NCBI GenBank assembly: GCA_011752475.1
Contig: CP048747.1
Location: forward strand, 496,001-560,000
DNA: 64,000 nucleotides
From: Buchnera aphidicola (Microlophium carnosum)
GTDB taxonomy: Bacteria > Pseudomonadota > Gammaproteobacteria > Enterobacterales > Enterobacteriaceae
Direction: 5' to 3'
Shown piece after piece: positions 19,787-29,550 of this stretch; position 1 is the first letter of the stretch; each line of letters opens with the position of its first letter. The translations under genes were made by a program, and so were the position numbers. The notes under the pieces were generated by a model. The model was given only the letters and a program-made list of their open reading frames with translations. It was not told where the DNA came from and ran no database searches.

Positions 19787-21771
19787 TATAAACCTACTTT
19801 TCGAATATTTTTCCAGTATTGACTCTCAATTTTTTTTATTTCTTTTGAAGATATAATGTACTCATTATCTTCATTAAGACTTTTAATAACTAAACTAGCA
19901 ATAATGGAAAAAAAAGATACAATACACAACCAGGTAATATGCCAAACTGCTGAAAAACCGAATAATAATGAAAAAAAACTGATTAGGACACCTAATCCTG
20001 TATTTTTAGGCATATGAATTTCATCGTAATTAAAATTACTCATTGTGTTTCTGTAATCTTCTTTTCTTTTGTTTTCCCAGAAATGATCTCTATCTTTAAC
20101 TACAGGAATAATAGCAAAATTATATGATGGAGCAGGTGACGAAGTAGACCATTCTAAAGTTCTACCATCCCAAGGATCACCAGTTAAATCTAAATTATAT
20201 TGACGTTCTCTCACTGAGACAAAAAATTGAATAATTTGACATATAATTCCTATTCCAATAAAAAATGCCCCAATAGCAGCAATACATAATAATACATGAA
20301 ATTCAGAATCAATATTCTGACTTAAACGACGAGTCATACCCATTAATCCTAAGAAATACAAAGGAATAAAAGCAAGAAAAAATCCTATAATCCAAAACCA
20401 AAAAGCACGTTTTCCCCAAATTTCATTTAAAATAAATCCAAATAATTTAGGAAACCAATAACTAATCCCAGCAAAACAACCAAAAACAACTCCACCGATG
20501 ATTACATTGTGAAAATGTGCAACTAAAAATAAACTATTATGTAAAATAAAATCAGCTGGAGGAACCGATAACAGTACACCAGTCATTCCACCAATAGAAA
20601 ATGTGACTAAAAAACCTAAAGTCCATAACATAGAGGAATGCATATATACACGACCTTGATACATTGTAAATAACCAATTAAAAATTTTTACGCCAGTAGG
20701 AATTGCTATAATCATAGTAGTAATTCCAAAAAAAGCATTGATATCTGCACCTGCTCCCATAGTAAAAAAATGATGAAGCCATACAATAAAAGATAAAATT
20801 GTAATAGATAGTGTAGCCCATACTAAAGATACATAGCCAAATAATCGTTTTTTAGAAAAAGTGGCTACTATTTCTGAAAACACACCAAAAACTGGCAATA
20901 CTAAAATATACACTTCTGGATGACCCCAAATCCATATTAAATTAACATACATCATTGCATTGCCGCCTAAATCATTAGTAAAAAAATGAAAATTAAAATA
21001 ACGATCTAAGGTCAGCAATACAAGAGTAACAGTTAAAACTGGAAAAGAAATAACTATGAGAATATTAGTACAAAAAGAGGTCCAGGTAAAAACTGGCATT
21101 TTAAAAAAAGACATACCTGGTGCTCGCATTTTCAAAATTGTTACTAAAAAATTAATTCCTGTTAGCGTTGTTCCAATTCCAGCGATTTGTAAACTCCAAA
21201 TCCAATAATCAACTCCTACACCTGAACTATATTTTATACCAGATAATGGAGGATAAGCTAACCAACCTGTTTGGGCAAATTCTCCTATTCCCAAAGATAA
21301 AGTCAGTAATAAAGAACTACTCACATTCAACCAAAAACTCAAGTTATTAAGAAATGGAAAAGCTACATCACGAGCTCCAATTTGCAACGGAACTACCAAA
21401 TTCATTAGACCAATTACAAGAGGCATAGCTACAAAAAAAATCATTATCACACCATGAGCTGTAAATATTTGATCATAATGATGTGGAGGTAAAAATCCTT
21501 TAAAACCTGCTGATGAAATCACCTGTTGAGTACGCATTAATATTGCATCAACAAAACCACGAAATAGCATCACAAATGCAAGTATTCCATACATGATAGA
21601 TATTTTTTTATGATCAACTGTAGTAAACCATTCAGACCATAGATATTGCCATTTTTTATAATAAGTAATAGTTGCCGTAACACATAATCCTATTAAAATA
21701 ATAGCAGAATAGGTAACCATGATAATTGGTTCATGATATGGTATAACGTCAAAAGTCAATTTTCCAAACAT
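19786..21771 (-). CDS. cyoB: CyoB, cytochrome bo oxidase subunit I
   Basis: CyoB is the catalytic subunit that reduces oxygen and pumps protons. I start at ATG 21771 (MFGKLTFDVIPYHEPIIMVT), giving 661 residues against 663 in E. coli. Heme and copper ligands are visible: FTAHGVIMIFF (low-spin heme His), WGHPEVYILVLPVFG (CuB His and cross-linked Tyr), WLHHFFTMG (two CuB His) and VAHFHNVIIGG (high-spin and low-spin heme His). It begins 4 bases after the cyoA stop. All functional residues I can check are intact. Confidence 0.97.
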   Translation of the reverse strand: MFGKLTFDVIPYHEPIIMVTYSAIILIGLCVTATITYYKKWQYLWSEWFTTVDHKKISIMYGILAFVMLFRGFVDAILMRTQQVISSAGFKGFLPPHHYDQIFTAHGVIMIFFVAMPLVIGLMNLVVPLQIGARDVAFPFLNNLSFWLNVSSSLLLTLSLGIGEFAQTGWLAYPPLSGIKYSSGVGVDYWIWSLQIAGIGTTLTGINFLVTILKMRAPGMSFFKMPVFTWTSFCTNILIVISFPVLTVTLVLLTLDRYFNFHFFTNDLGGNAMMYVNLIWIWGHPEVYILVLPVFGVFSEIVATFSKKRLFGYVSLVWATLSITILSFIVWLHHFFTMGAGADINAFFGITTMIIAIPTGVKIFNWLFTMYQGRVYMHSSMLWTLGFLVTFSIGGMTGVLLSVPPADFILHNSLFLVAHFHNVIIGGVVFGCFAGISYWFPKLFGFILNEIWGKRAFWFWIIGFFLAFIPLYFLGLMGMTRRLSQNIDSEFHVLLCIAAIGAFFIGIGIICQIIQFFVSVRERQYNLDLTGDPWDGRTLEWSTSSPAPSYNFAIIPVVKDRDHFWENKRKEDYRNTMSNFNYDEIHMPKNTGLGVLISFFSLLFGFSAVWHITWLCIVSFFSIIASLVIKSLNEDNEYIISSKEIKKIESQYWKNIRKVGL

Positions 21772-21775
21772 TATT

Positions 21776-22696
21776 CTATTTCTCCATCTTAGAATATTTC
21801 TTTCCAATTTTATGAACAATATTTTTATCTAATACTTTGAAATTTTTTATAGAATATTGATTTATAATTTGATCAAATAAATGTTTTTTGACATTAGAAA
21901 AATATTCTATAGAATATTTTTCATTTGGAATAGATATTGTATTAAAAACTTTTATTGTATTCAATTGTACAGGTGAGTCTTTTATCTTTTTTATCCACTC
22001 TATAAAAGTAGAATTTTTTGAAACAGAGATAACAGTGAATTTCATATTAGAAAAACCTTTACCACTATAATTAGATGATATACCTTTATATTGACCTTTT
22101 TCATTAGCAATTAAATTTAATTTTGTCGTCATGCCAGGCATAGCATATATTTGACTGCCTAACGATGGAATAAAAAAAGCATTCATAACAGAATTTGAAG
22201 TAATTCGAAAAACTATAGGTCTGTCAATAGGAAACATAATTTCATTAATAGTCGCAATATTATAATCTGGATAAATAAACAACCATTTCCAGTCTAATGC
22301 CACCGCATCTATTTTAATAGGTTTATTAAAAGAAACTATAGGTTTTTTTGGTTCTAATTTATGACTATAATTCCAAGATAAAAACGCTAAAACAGAAACT
22401 ATTACAATCGGAATAGTCCACACTACTATCTCTATTTTTTTTGAATCAGACCAATCAGGATTATATATCTGATTTTTATTAGTTGAACGATACTTAAAAG
22501 AAAAATATATAGTCATAAAAATTACGGGAATAATAATAAATAACATCATTATAAAAGATATTAGTATCAATGAACTTTCTTCTATAGCAATTTTCCCATG
22601 AGGAGTTAATAATAAACTATTACACCCATTTAAAAAAAAGAATACTAAGGTTAACGATAATATTTTAAAAAAATTATTATAATTTAAACATGTCAT
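21776..22696 (-). CDS. cyoA: CyoA, cytochrome bo oxidase subunit II
   Basis: CyoA is subunit II, a lipoprotein with two membrane segments and a periplasmic cupredoxin-like domain that, in quinol oxidases, has no CuA site. The 306 residues are slightly short of E. coli (315). A lipobox is present at FFFLNGC, giving a lipidated Cys near residue 25. FWIPSLGSQIYAMPGM-like sequence (FFIPSLGSQIYAMPGMTTKL) and ALDWKWLFIYPD are typical. It heads the operon cyoABCDE, with a GAGG ribosome-binding site before the ATG. Confidence 0.96.
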   Translation of the reverse strand: MTCLNYNNFFKILSLTLVFFFLNGCNSLLLTPHGKIAIEESSLILISFIMMLFIIIPVIFMTIYFSFKYRSTNKNQIYNPDWSDSKKIEIVVWTIPIVIVSVLAFLSWNYSHKLEPKKPIVSFNKPIKIDAVALDWKWLFIYPDYNIATINEIMFPIDRPIVFRITSNSVMNAFFIPSLGSQIYAMPGMTTKLNLIANEKGQYKGISSNYSGKGFSNMKFTVISVSKNSTFIEWIKKIKDSPVQLNTIKVFNTISIPNEKYSIEYFSNVKKHLFDQIINQYSIKNFKVLDKNIVHKIGKKYSKMEK

Positions 22697-22968
22697 TCAA
22701 AAACCTCAAAATAATATAATTATTTATTAAAAATATTTTTAAAAAATATCATTTTTGTTCAAAATTTTTGTATAAAAATTATTGTTTATTAGAAAGTAAT
22801 AATTTGTGAAATAATTGAATTATTTTTTAAAAATTGATAAAATTTAAAATTAAAAAAATTTTTTAAAAATGCATTTTTTAAAAAATATAATATAATTATA
22901 ATACTGTTTATATAGTATAAAAGTATTTTATAATTTTTTTATTAATGAATAGGACATAATATCAATAA

Positions 22969-23274
22969 ATGACTCTAGAAAAAATAAAAAAATATTTAAT
23001 ATCTAAAATGAATATAAATTTTATTGAAATTTATGATGACAGCTCGTTTCATAATTATTCAGAAACAGGTCTTACACATTTAAGAATAATTATTATTAGC
23101 AATGATTTTATTAAGCAAAAATTAATCATTAGACACCGCATGATTTTTTCAATATTATCAGAAATAATCAAAAAAAAAATATACTCATTAACACTAAATA
23201 CTTACACTTTAAATGAATGGAGCAATAAAAAATTTAAAAAAAGTAATCATGCTAAGTGTTTCAAAAGAAAATAA
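22969..23274 (+). CDS. bolA: BolA family protein
   Basis: BolA proteins partner with monothiol glutaredoxins in iron-sulfur cluster handling and, in E. coli, affect cell shape under stress. The 101 residues carry the BolA signature SHFxxx/H-LTHLRIIIISNDF, and RHRMIFSILSEII, which corresponds to the conserved RHR-(L/M)-(V/I)-(N/Y) segment, and the ALTLHTYTLNEW-like SLTLNTYTLNEW. The gene diverges from cyoA; the ampG gene lying between them in E. coli is absent. The 272-base spacer is very AT-rich. Confidence 0.93.
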   Translation: MTLEKIKKYLISKMNINFIEIYDDSSFHNYSETGLTHLRIIIISNDFIKQKLIIRHRMIFSILSEIIKKKIYSLTLNTYTLNEWSNKKFKKSNHAKCFKRK

Positions 23275-23441
23275 TATTTTATCAGTTTGCTAAAAAAATT
23301 TTGCAAAATAGCTATATAATTTTTTAAAAATTTATATTTAAAAATATAAAAATAACTTGTCTTAAAAGAAAAATTTTTAAAAATATAATATAATAAAACA
23401 TCTAAAATATACTGATAAAAGTAATCGTTTGAGGTAATAAG

Positions 23442-24761
23442 ATGAAATTTTTTATGGAAAAAAATAAAGATGCAGGTCATCGTGTTACAATTAATATTCC
23501 AAAAACTACAGTTAACAACTCTCTTCTTAGAGAATTCACTAAAATTAGTAAAACTACTAACATTAATGGATTTAGAAAAGGTAAAACTCCTATTAAAGTC
23601 ATAAAAGAAAAATATGGAAATTCTGTTTATTATGATATATTTAAACAACTAATGCAAAAATTTTTTTATGAATTTATAAATAAAGAAAAAATAAAACTTA
23701 TTGGATCTCCAAAATTTTACATGCATCAAAATGAAGATAATAAAAAAGAACATTTTGAATATTCGGTGATTTATGAAATTTATCCAGAATTTCAAATAAA
23801 AAATATAAAAAAAATACAAGTAAAAAAAGTAAATGTAAAAATAACCGATCAAGATATTAAAAAAAATATAGAAAAATATAATACAAAAAAAAATATTTGG
23901 AATACAGTTAATAAAGCCATTAAATCTCATGATCGTGTGACAATCAATTATTGTATTTATGAAAAACATAAAAAAATAAACAAATTTAATATAGAAAAAA
24001 TTAGCTTTATTGTATCTCAAAATACACTCATACCTCAATTAAATTATAAAATAATTAATCACTTTTTGAATGATATTATTTTTTTTAAAATCAAAGTTCA
24101 TCAATTTCATCCAGAAAAAGAACTACAAAACAAAGATATAACATTTAAAATAAAAATTATTAAAATTGAAAAAAAACAAGAAATAGAACTAGAAAACAAT
24201 AGCAAACAAGATTTTATAGAAAAAAAAATCACACAAAAACATTACCAAACAATAAAAAATAATCTTCATTCTCAAATCAATATCATAACTGAAAAATATT
24301 TAGAAGATCAAATCATACAAAAAATAATTGAAAAAAATATTATCCTAATACCTCCACTTTTATTTGAAGAAGAAATAAAAATTTTATCTCAACAATACAA
24401 AAAAAAATATAAAGAAGAAAAATCTAATATTTTAGAAAAAAAATATCATTTAGATCTGAGTTCACAAGTTAAAAAAAAATTATATTCTCAAATGATAATA
24501 GAAAAAATTATTTCTGATAATCAATTCTTAGCCAATGAAAATAATATACAAAAATTAATTCAAGAAATATCTTTGAGTTATAAAAGACCAATAGAAATTA
24601 TTAATTTATATAATCAAAATAAAAATCTAAAAAACGCGATAAAAGATATAGAATTAAAAAATCAAGCCATGCTTTTTTTAAAAAAAAGTATTCAAATAGA
24701 AAAAAAATATTGGACTTTTGAAGAATTTATAAATTATAACTGGACAAATTATAAGGTATGA
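23442..24761 (+). CDS. tig: Tig, trigger factor
   Basis: Trigger factor is the chaperone that docks at the ribosomal exit tunnel beside L23. The 439 residues match E. coli (432). The ribosome-binding signature GFRKGKTPIKVI lies near residues 46-57. The middle FKBP-like domain (about 155-245) is poorly conserved: HDRVTINYCIYEKHKKINKF and LIPQLNYKI replace the E. coli stretches with the Gly- and Phe-rich active site, so prolyl isomerase activity may be lost while the chaperone arms remain. A GAGG ribosome-binding site precedes the ATG. It is followed by clpP and clpX, as in E. coli. Confidence 0.94.
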   Translation: MKFFMEKNKDAGHRVTINIPKTTVNNSLLREFTKISKTTNINGFRKGKTPIKVIKEKYGNSVYYDIFKQLMQKFFYEFINKEKIKLIGSPKFYMHQNEDNKKEHFEYSVIYEIYPEFQIKNIKKIQVKKVNVKITDQDIKKNIEKYNTKKNIWNTVNKAIKSHDRVTINYCIYEKHKKINKFNIEKISFIVSQNTLIPQLNYKIINHFLNDIIFFKIKVHQFHPEKELQNKDITFKIKIIKIEKKQEIELENNSKQDFIEKKITQKHYQTIKNNLHSQINIITEKYLEDQIIQKIIEKNIILIPPLLFEEEIKILSQQYKKKYKEEKSNILEKKYHLDLSSQVKKKLYSQMIIEKIISDNQFLANENNIQKLIQEISLSYKRPIEIINLYNQNKNLKNAIKDIELKNQAMLFLKKSIQIEKKYWTFEEFINYNWTNYKV

Positions 24762-24902
24762 ATTCTATAATTAATTATATTATTATAATATAATTTTTTC
24801 ACTTTATTAATCTTTGGTGTAATTATTAAATAATTTAACAAGAAAATTATCAAAAGAATAATGATAATTATTTAAGATATTCAATTTTTTCAGGAATAAA
24901 AA

Positions 24903-25514
24903 ATGTTATATAATAATAAACACTCATACGCAACGTTAATTCCAATGGTTGTAGAAGAACATTCTAGAGGAGAACGTTCATATGATATATATTCAAGATT
25001 ATTAAAAGAACGAATAATTTTTATGATAGGGACTATTGAAGATAATATGGCTAATAATATTGTAGCTCAAATATTATTTTTAGAAGCTGAAAATCCAGAA
25101 AAAGATATATTTTTATATATTAATTCTCCAGGAGGAATTATTACATCAGGTATGTCTATTTATGACACCATGAAGTTTGTTAAACCAGAAATCAGTACTA
25201 TTTGTATGGGTCAAGCATGCTCAATGGCTGCTTTATTATTAACATCTGGGACAAAAGGAAAAAGATTTTGTTTGCCTAATTCAAAAGTTATGATTCATCA
25301 GCCATTAGGTGGATACCAAGGACAGGCTTCAGATATTGCAATTCATGCTAGAGAAATAATGGAAATGAAAAAAAAACTAAATAAATTAATGTCATTTCAC
25401 ACTGGTCAATCTATAAAAAGAATAAATAAAGATACAGAACGAGATTGTTTTTTATCAGCAGATGAATCTATTAAATACGGACTAATCGATTCCATTTTAA
25501 CTCAGCGTCAATAA
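24903..25514 (+). CDS. clpP: ClpP, ATP-dependent Clp protease proteolytic subunit
   Basis: ClpP forms the tetradecameric serine protease chamber served by ClpX. The 203 residues match the family. The catalytic triad is visible: Ser107 in MGQACSMAALLLTSG, His132 in VMIHQPLGGYQGQ, and Asp181 in TERDCFL. The N-terminal VEEHSRGERSYDIYSRLL segment matches the mature E. coli N-terminus after its short propeptide. It lies 141 bases after tig and 99 before clpX. Confidence 0.98.
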   Translation: MLYNNKHSYATLIPMVVEEHSRGERSYDIYSRLLKERIIFMIGTIEDNMANNIVAQILFLEAENPEKDIFLYINSPGGIITSGMSIYDTMKFVKPEISTICMGQACSMAALLLTSGTKGKRFCLPNSKVMIHQPLGGYQGQASDIAIHAREIMEMKKKLNKLMSFHTGQSIKRINKDTERDCFLSADESIKYGLIDSILTQRQ

Positions 25515-25613
25515 AAACATTAAATCAATCCATTTTATTTTAAAATATTTAATGAAAATATATAGAATCTATTTACTCAAAAATATAAAATATGTAAAAA
25601 AAAGAGGTTAAGC

Positions 25614-26900
25614 ATGACAGATAAGAGTAAAGAAAATTCTAAAAAGCTACTTTGTTGTTCTTTTTGTGGAAAAAGTCAAAAAGAAGTAAAAAAGTTAATA
25701 GCCGGACCAACAGTACACATATGTGATGAATGTGTTAAATTATGTAATAATATTCTTATTGAAGAAACCCTAAAAAATAAAATAAATAATACTGAAAATA
25801 AAATAAATTATTTACCCACACCATATGAAATAAAAAAACATCTTGATAATTATGTAATTGGACAAGATCATACAAAAAAAATTCTATCTGTTGCAGTTTA
25901 TAATCATTACAAACGTCTCCATAATTTTAATGAAAATATAGATTCAGTTGAATTAGGTAAAAGCAATATTTTATTAATAGGACCAACAGGTAGCGGGAAA
26001 ACATTACTAGCACAAACATTAGCTAAACTCCTAGATGTTCCATTCACTATTGCAGATGCCACAACTTTAACCGAAGCTGGATATGTAGGAGAAGATGTTG
26101 AGAATGTAATACAAAAATTGTTACAAAAATGTAAATACAACGTAAAAAAAGCGGAATTAGGTATTGTTTATATAGATGAAATAGATAAAATAGCAAGAAA
26201 ATCTGATAATCCTTCTATTACTAGAGATGTATCTGGAGAAGGAGTGCAACAAGCTCTATTGAAGTTAATTGAAGGAACATTAGCTTCTATTCCTCCTCAA
26301 GGAGGACGAAAACATCCACAACAAGAATTTTTACAAGTAAATACTTCAAATATTTTATTTATATGTGCTGGGGCATTTTCAGAATTATCTAAAATAATCT
26401 CTAAAAGAATTAATACAGGAACAGAAATAGGTTTTAACGCTAATGTTAAAGAAAAACAACAAAAAATATCAGAAGACTTTTTACTGAAACAAGTAGAACC
26501 TGAAGACTTAATGAAATTTGGATTAATTCCAGAGTTTATTAGTCGATTACCAATAATAACTATATTAAATAAATTAACTGAAGATGCATTAGTTAACATA
26601 TTATGTAAGCCTAAAAACGCTTTAATTAAACAATATCAAATATTATTCGAATTAGAAAAAGTGCAATTAGAATTTAGTACAGAATCTATTTTAGCTATTG
26701 CACGAAAAGCCATGAATAAAAAAACAGGTGCTAGAGGACTACGTTCTATTATTGAAGGTATACTACTCAATATAATGTATGAATTACCATCTGTAAAAAA
26801 CATAGAAAAAGTATTAATTAATGAATCTGTTGTAAATACTAATTCGTTACCAAAAATAATATATGGAAAGAACAAATCAAAAAAAGCATCAGGTGCATAA
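25614..26900 (+). CDS. clpX: ClpX, ATPase subunit of ClpXP
   Basis: ClpX unfolds substrates and feeds them to ClpP. The 428 residues match E. coli (424). In order: zinc-binding domain with Cys15, Cys18, Cys37 and Cys40; Walker A GPTGSGKT near residue 123; pore loop GYVGEDV; Walker B IVYIDEIDKI; and an IGF tripeptide (in TEIGFNANV), which is the ClpP-docking loop. The C-terminal TGARGLRSIIE is the sensor 2 region. All key residues seem present. Confidence 0.98.
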   Translation: MTDKSKENSKKLLCCSFCGKSQKEVKKLIAGPTVHICDECVKLCNNILIEETLKNKINNTENKINYLPTPYEIKKHLDNYVIGQDHTKKILSVAVYNHYKRLHNFNENIDSVELGKSNILLIGPTGSGKTLLAQTLAKLLDVPFTIADATTLTEAGYVGEDVENVIQKLLQKCKYNVKKAELGIVYIDEIDKIARKSDNPSITRDVSGEGVQQALLKLIEGTLASIPPQGGRKHPQQEFLQVNTSNILFICAGAFSELSKIISKRINTGTEIGFNANVKEKQQKISEDFLLKQVEPEDLMKFGLIPEFISRLPIITILNKLTEDALVNILCKPKNALIKQYQILFELEKVQLEFSTESILAIARKAMNKKTGARGLRSIIEGILLNIMYELPSVKNIEKVLINESVVNTNSLPKIIYGKNKSKKASGA

Positions 26901-26921
26901 AAAAAACATCCGATGATCTAA

Positions 26922-26948
26922 AAAATAAAAGTAATTGTCTTTTATTTT
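26922..26948 (+). terminator. possible AT-rich hairpin after clpX
   Basis: AAAATAAAAG (26922-26931) and CTTTTATTTT (26939-26948) form a perfect 10-base inverted repeat with a 7-base loop, 22 bases after the clpX stop. It has only one G-C pair, and no separate T run follows, so it is a weak candidate for a transcription end or mRNA-stabilising hairpin. Confidence 0.4.
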
Positions 26949-26961
26949 GTCAAACGCTTAG

Positions 26962-26992
26962 CATTAAACGTCAAGCGACCATTCTGATATAC
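26962..26992 (+). promoter_or_regulatory. candidate heat-shock-type promoter upstream of lon
   Basis: The stretch CATTAAA (26962-26968) followed 11 bases later by CATTCTGATATAC (26980-26992) resembles, as I remember it, the sigma-32 promoter of E. coli lon, whose -10 region reads CATCCCCATATAC. It lies about 90 bases before the lon ATG in sequence less AT-rich than its surroundings. The C-rich core of the -10 element is not preserved, so function is uncertain. Confidence 0.4.
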
Positions 26993-27083
26993 TTGGCTGA
27001 TTATAGGTGTAACTGCATGTTGTATTATATCTGCAGTTTTTAAATATTATAAATATCGGGAAATTCAACTAAGAGAGAGCTCT

Positions 27084-29441
27084 ATGAATTCTGAGCGTTC
27101 TGAACGCATTAAAATCCCTGTCTTACCACTGAGAGATGTAGTTATATATCCTCATATGGTAATTCCATTATTTGTAGGTCGTAAAAAATCAATTAAATGT
27201 ATTGAAACTTCTATGAATAATGACAAAAAAATTATGTTAATTGCACAAAAAGAAGCATCTAAAGATGAACCTACTACAAATGATTTATTTAATATAGGAA
27301 CTATTAGTTCAATTTTACAAATGTTAAAATTACCAGATGGAACAGTAAAGGTATTAATAGAAGGTTTACAACGTGCTTATATTAAAAATTTAACAAATAA
27401 TGGGCAATATTTCATTGCAGAAGTAGAATTAATTATTTCTCCTATTATTATAGATAAAGAACAAGAAGTGTTAATTCGTACAACAATTAATCAGTTTGAA
27501 TCTTACATTAAACTTAATAAAAAAATTCCATCAGAAATATTAAATACTCTTAATAATATTCACAATTCAGAAAAACTAGCAGATACTATTGCTGCTCATA
27601 TGCCATTAAAATTAAATGATAAACAATCAGTTTTAGAAATACGTAACATAAATGAAAGATTAGAGTTTTTAATGGCTATTATGGAAACTGAAATAGATTT
27701 ATTACAAGTTGAAAAAAGAATTAGAAACCGTGTAAAAAAGCAAATGGAAAAAAGTCAAAGAGAATATTATTTAAATGAACAAATAAAAGCTATACAAAAA
27801 GAACTTGGTGATATGGATGAAATTCCAGATGAAAATAAAATATTAAAACGTAAAATTAAAGCATCACGAATGCCAAAAGAAGCAAAAGAAAAAACAGAAT
27901 CAGAACTTCAAAAATTAAAGATGATGTCACCTATGTCAGCAGAAGCAACTGTAGTGCGCAGTTATATTGACTGGATGATACAAGTACCTTGGTATATTAG
28001 GACAAAAATAAAAAAAGATATTAAAAAAGCCAAAAAAATTCTTGATATTGACCATTTTGGTCTCGAAAAAGTAAAAGATAGAATATTGGAATATTTAGCA
28101 GTACAAAGCCGAAAAAACAAAATAAAAGGACCGATTTTATGTTTAATTGGACCTCCTGGTGTAGGAAAAACATCATTAGGAAAATCTATTGCGAGATCTA
28201 CAGGTAGAAAATATGTAAGAATGGCTTTAGGAGGAATTAGAGATGAAGCAGAAATTAGAGGTCATAGACGTACATATATAGGTTCTATGCCTGGCAAACT
28301 AATTCAAAAAATGGCAAAAGCAAAAGTTAAAAATCCTTTATTTCTACTAGATGAAATTGATAAAATGTCTCACGACATAAGAGTAGATCCAGCATCTGCT
28401 TTATTAGAAGTATTAGATCCAGAACAAAATGTCACTTTTAATGATCATTATCTAGAAGTAGATTATGATCTTTCAGATGTGATGTTTGTTGCGACATCAA
28501 ATTCTATGAATATACCTGCACCATTACTTGATCGTATGGAAATTATTCGTCTTTCTGGTTACACTGAAAATGAAAAACTAAATATAGCTAAACGATATCT
28601 ATACCCAAAACAAATAGAAAGAAATGCACTAAAAGAAGACGAACTCACAATTACTGATTGTGCAATAACTAGTATTATTCACTACTACACTCGTGAAGCA
28701 GGTGTTCGCAGTTTAGAACGTGAAATTTCTAAAATATGTCGAAAAGTAGTAAAAAATTTACTGTTAGATAAATCTTTAAAACATGTTGAAATAAATAAAA
28801 AAAACCTAAAAAAGTTTTTAGGAATAAAACGTTTTGACTATGGAAAAATTAACAGTACTAATCAAATTGGAGAAGTAATTGGATTAGCATGGACTGAAGT
28901 AGGTGGAGAATTGCTTACCATTGAAACGGCATGTGTAATAGGGAAAGGAAAACTTACATATACAGGTTCTTTAGGCGAAGTTATGCAAGAATCTATTCAA
29001 GCAGCATTAACTGTGGTTCGTTCTCAAGCTGATAAATTAGGAATTAATAAAAACTTTCATGAAAAACATGATATCCATGTTCATGTTCCTGAGGGTGCAA
29101 CGCCAAAAGATGGACCAAGTGCAGGTGTAGCAATGTGTACAGCTATAGTCTCATCTTTAACAAAGAATCCTGTTAAATCCAATATTGCAATGACAGGAGA
29201 GATTACTTTACATGGACAAGTTCTACCAATTGGAGGATTGAAAGAAAAACTATTAGCAGCACATCGTGGAGGAATTAAAACAGTATTAATACCCTATGAA
29301 AATAAACGTAATCTAGAAGAAATACCTCAAAATATTATTGAAGGATTACAGATATATCCAGTGAAAAAAATTGAAGAAGTTTTAAACTTAGCATTAGAAC
29401 ATGCTCCTTATGTTTTAATACGTAAAAATAATATTTTATAA
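27084..29441 (+). CDS. lon: Lon, ATP-dependent protease
   Basis: Lon degrades misfolded and some regulatory proteins. The 785 residues match E. coli (784). Domains: N-terminal substrate domain (about 10-200) beginning IPVLPLRDVVIYPHMVIPLF, AAA+ module with Walker A GPPGVGKTS near residue 356 and Walker B PLFLLDEIDKM, and the C-terminal protease domain with catalytic Ser679 in PKDGPSAGVAM and the Lys in GGLKEKLLAA. A good AGAGAG ribosome-binding site precedes the ATG. Confidence 0.98.
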   Translation: MNSERSERIKIPVLPLRDVVIYPHMVIPLFVGRKKSIKCIETSMNNDKKIMLIAQKEASKDEPTTNDLFNIGTISSILQMLKLPDGTVKVLIEGLQRAYIKNLTNNGQYFIAEVELIISPIIIDKEQEVLIRTTINQFESYIKLNKKIPSEILNTLNNIHNSEKLADTIAAHMPLKLNDKQSVLEIRNINERLEFLMAIMETEIDLLQVEKRIRNRVKKQMEKSQREYYLNEQIKAIQKELGDMDEIPDENKILKRKIKASRMPKEAKEKTESELQKLKMMSPMSAEATVVRSYIDWMIQVPWYIRTKIKKDIKKAKKILDIDHFGLEKVKDRILEYLAVQSRKNKIKGPILCLIGPPGVGKTSLGKSIARSTGRKYVRMALGGIRDEAEIRGHRRTYIGSMPGKLIQKMAKAKVKNPLFLLDEIDKMSHDIRVDPASALLEVLDPEQNVTFNDHYLEVDYDLSDVMFVATSNSMNIPAPLLDRMEIIRLSGYTENEKLNIAKRYLYPKQIERNALKEDELTITDCAITSIIHYYTREAGVRSLEREISKICRKVVKNLLLDKSLKHVEINKKNLKKFLGIKRFDYGKINSTNQIGEVIGLAWTEVGGELLTIETACVIGKGKLTYTGSLGEVMQESIQAALTVVRSQADKLGINKNFHEKHDIHVHVPEGATPKDGPSAGVAMCTAIVSSLTKNPVKSNIAMTGEITLHGQVLPIGGLKEKLLAAHRGGIKTVLIPYENKRNLEEIPQNIIEGLQIYPVKKIEEVLNLALEHAPYVLIRKNNIL

Positions 29442-29455
29442 ATAAAGTCAAATTT

Positions 29456-29480
29456 GGCTGACAAATAATTGTCAGCCTTT
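29456..29480 (+). terminator. rho-independent terminator after lon
   Basis: GGCTGAC (29456-29462) pairs with GTCAGCC (29471-29477) around an 8-base loop, followed by TTT, 14 bases after the lon stop. It is one of the few G-C-rich hairpins outside RNA genes here. Confidence 0.75.
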
Positions 29481-29550
29481 AGATTTAGATATGATAATAA
29501 AAATATTTTTAACTCTAATTAATATTAAAAATTTCTAGGATCGTCATATT

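Noticed and set aside
22697..22968. Remnant of ampG between cyoA and bolA
   Set aside because: I could not find any reading stretch resembling a membrane permease; it is a plain AT-rich divergent spacer.
23247..24038. Antisense open frames of about 130 codons opposite tig
   Set aside because: They are Phe/Ile/Tyr-rich mirror images of Lys-rich coding sequence, with no homology or ribosome-binding site.
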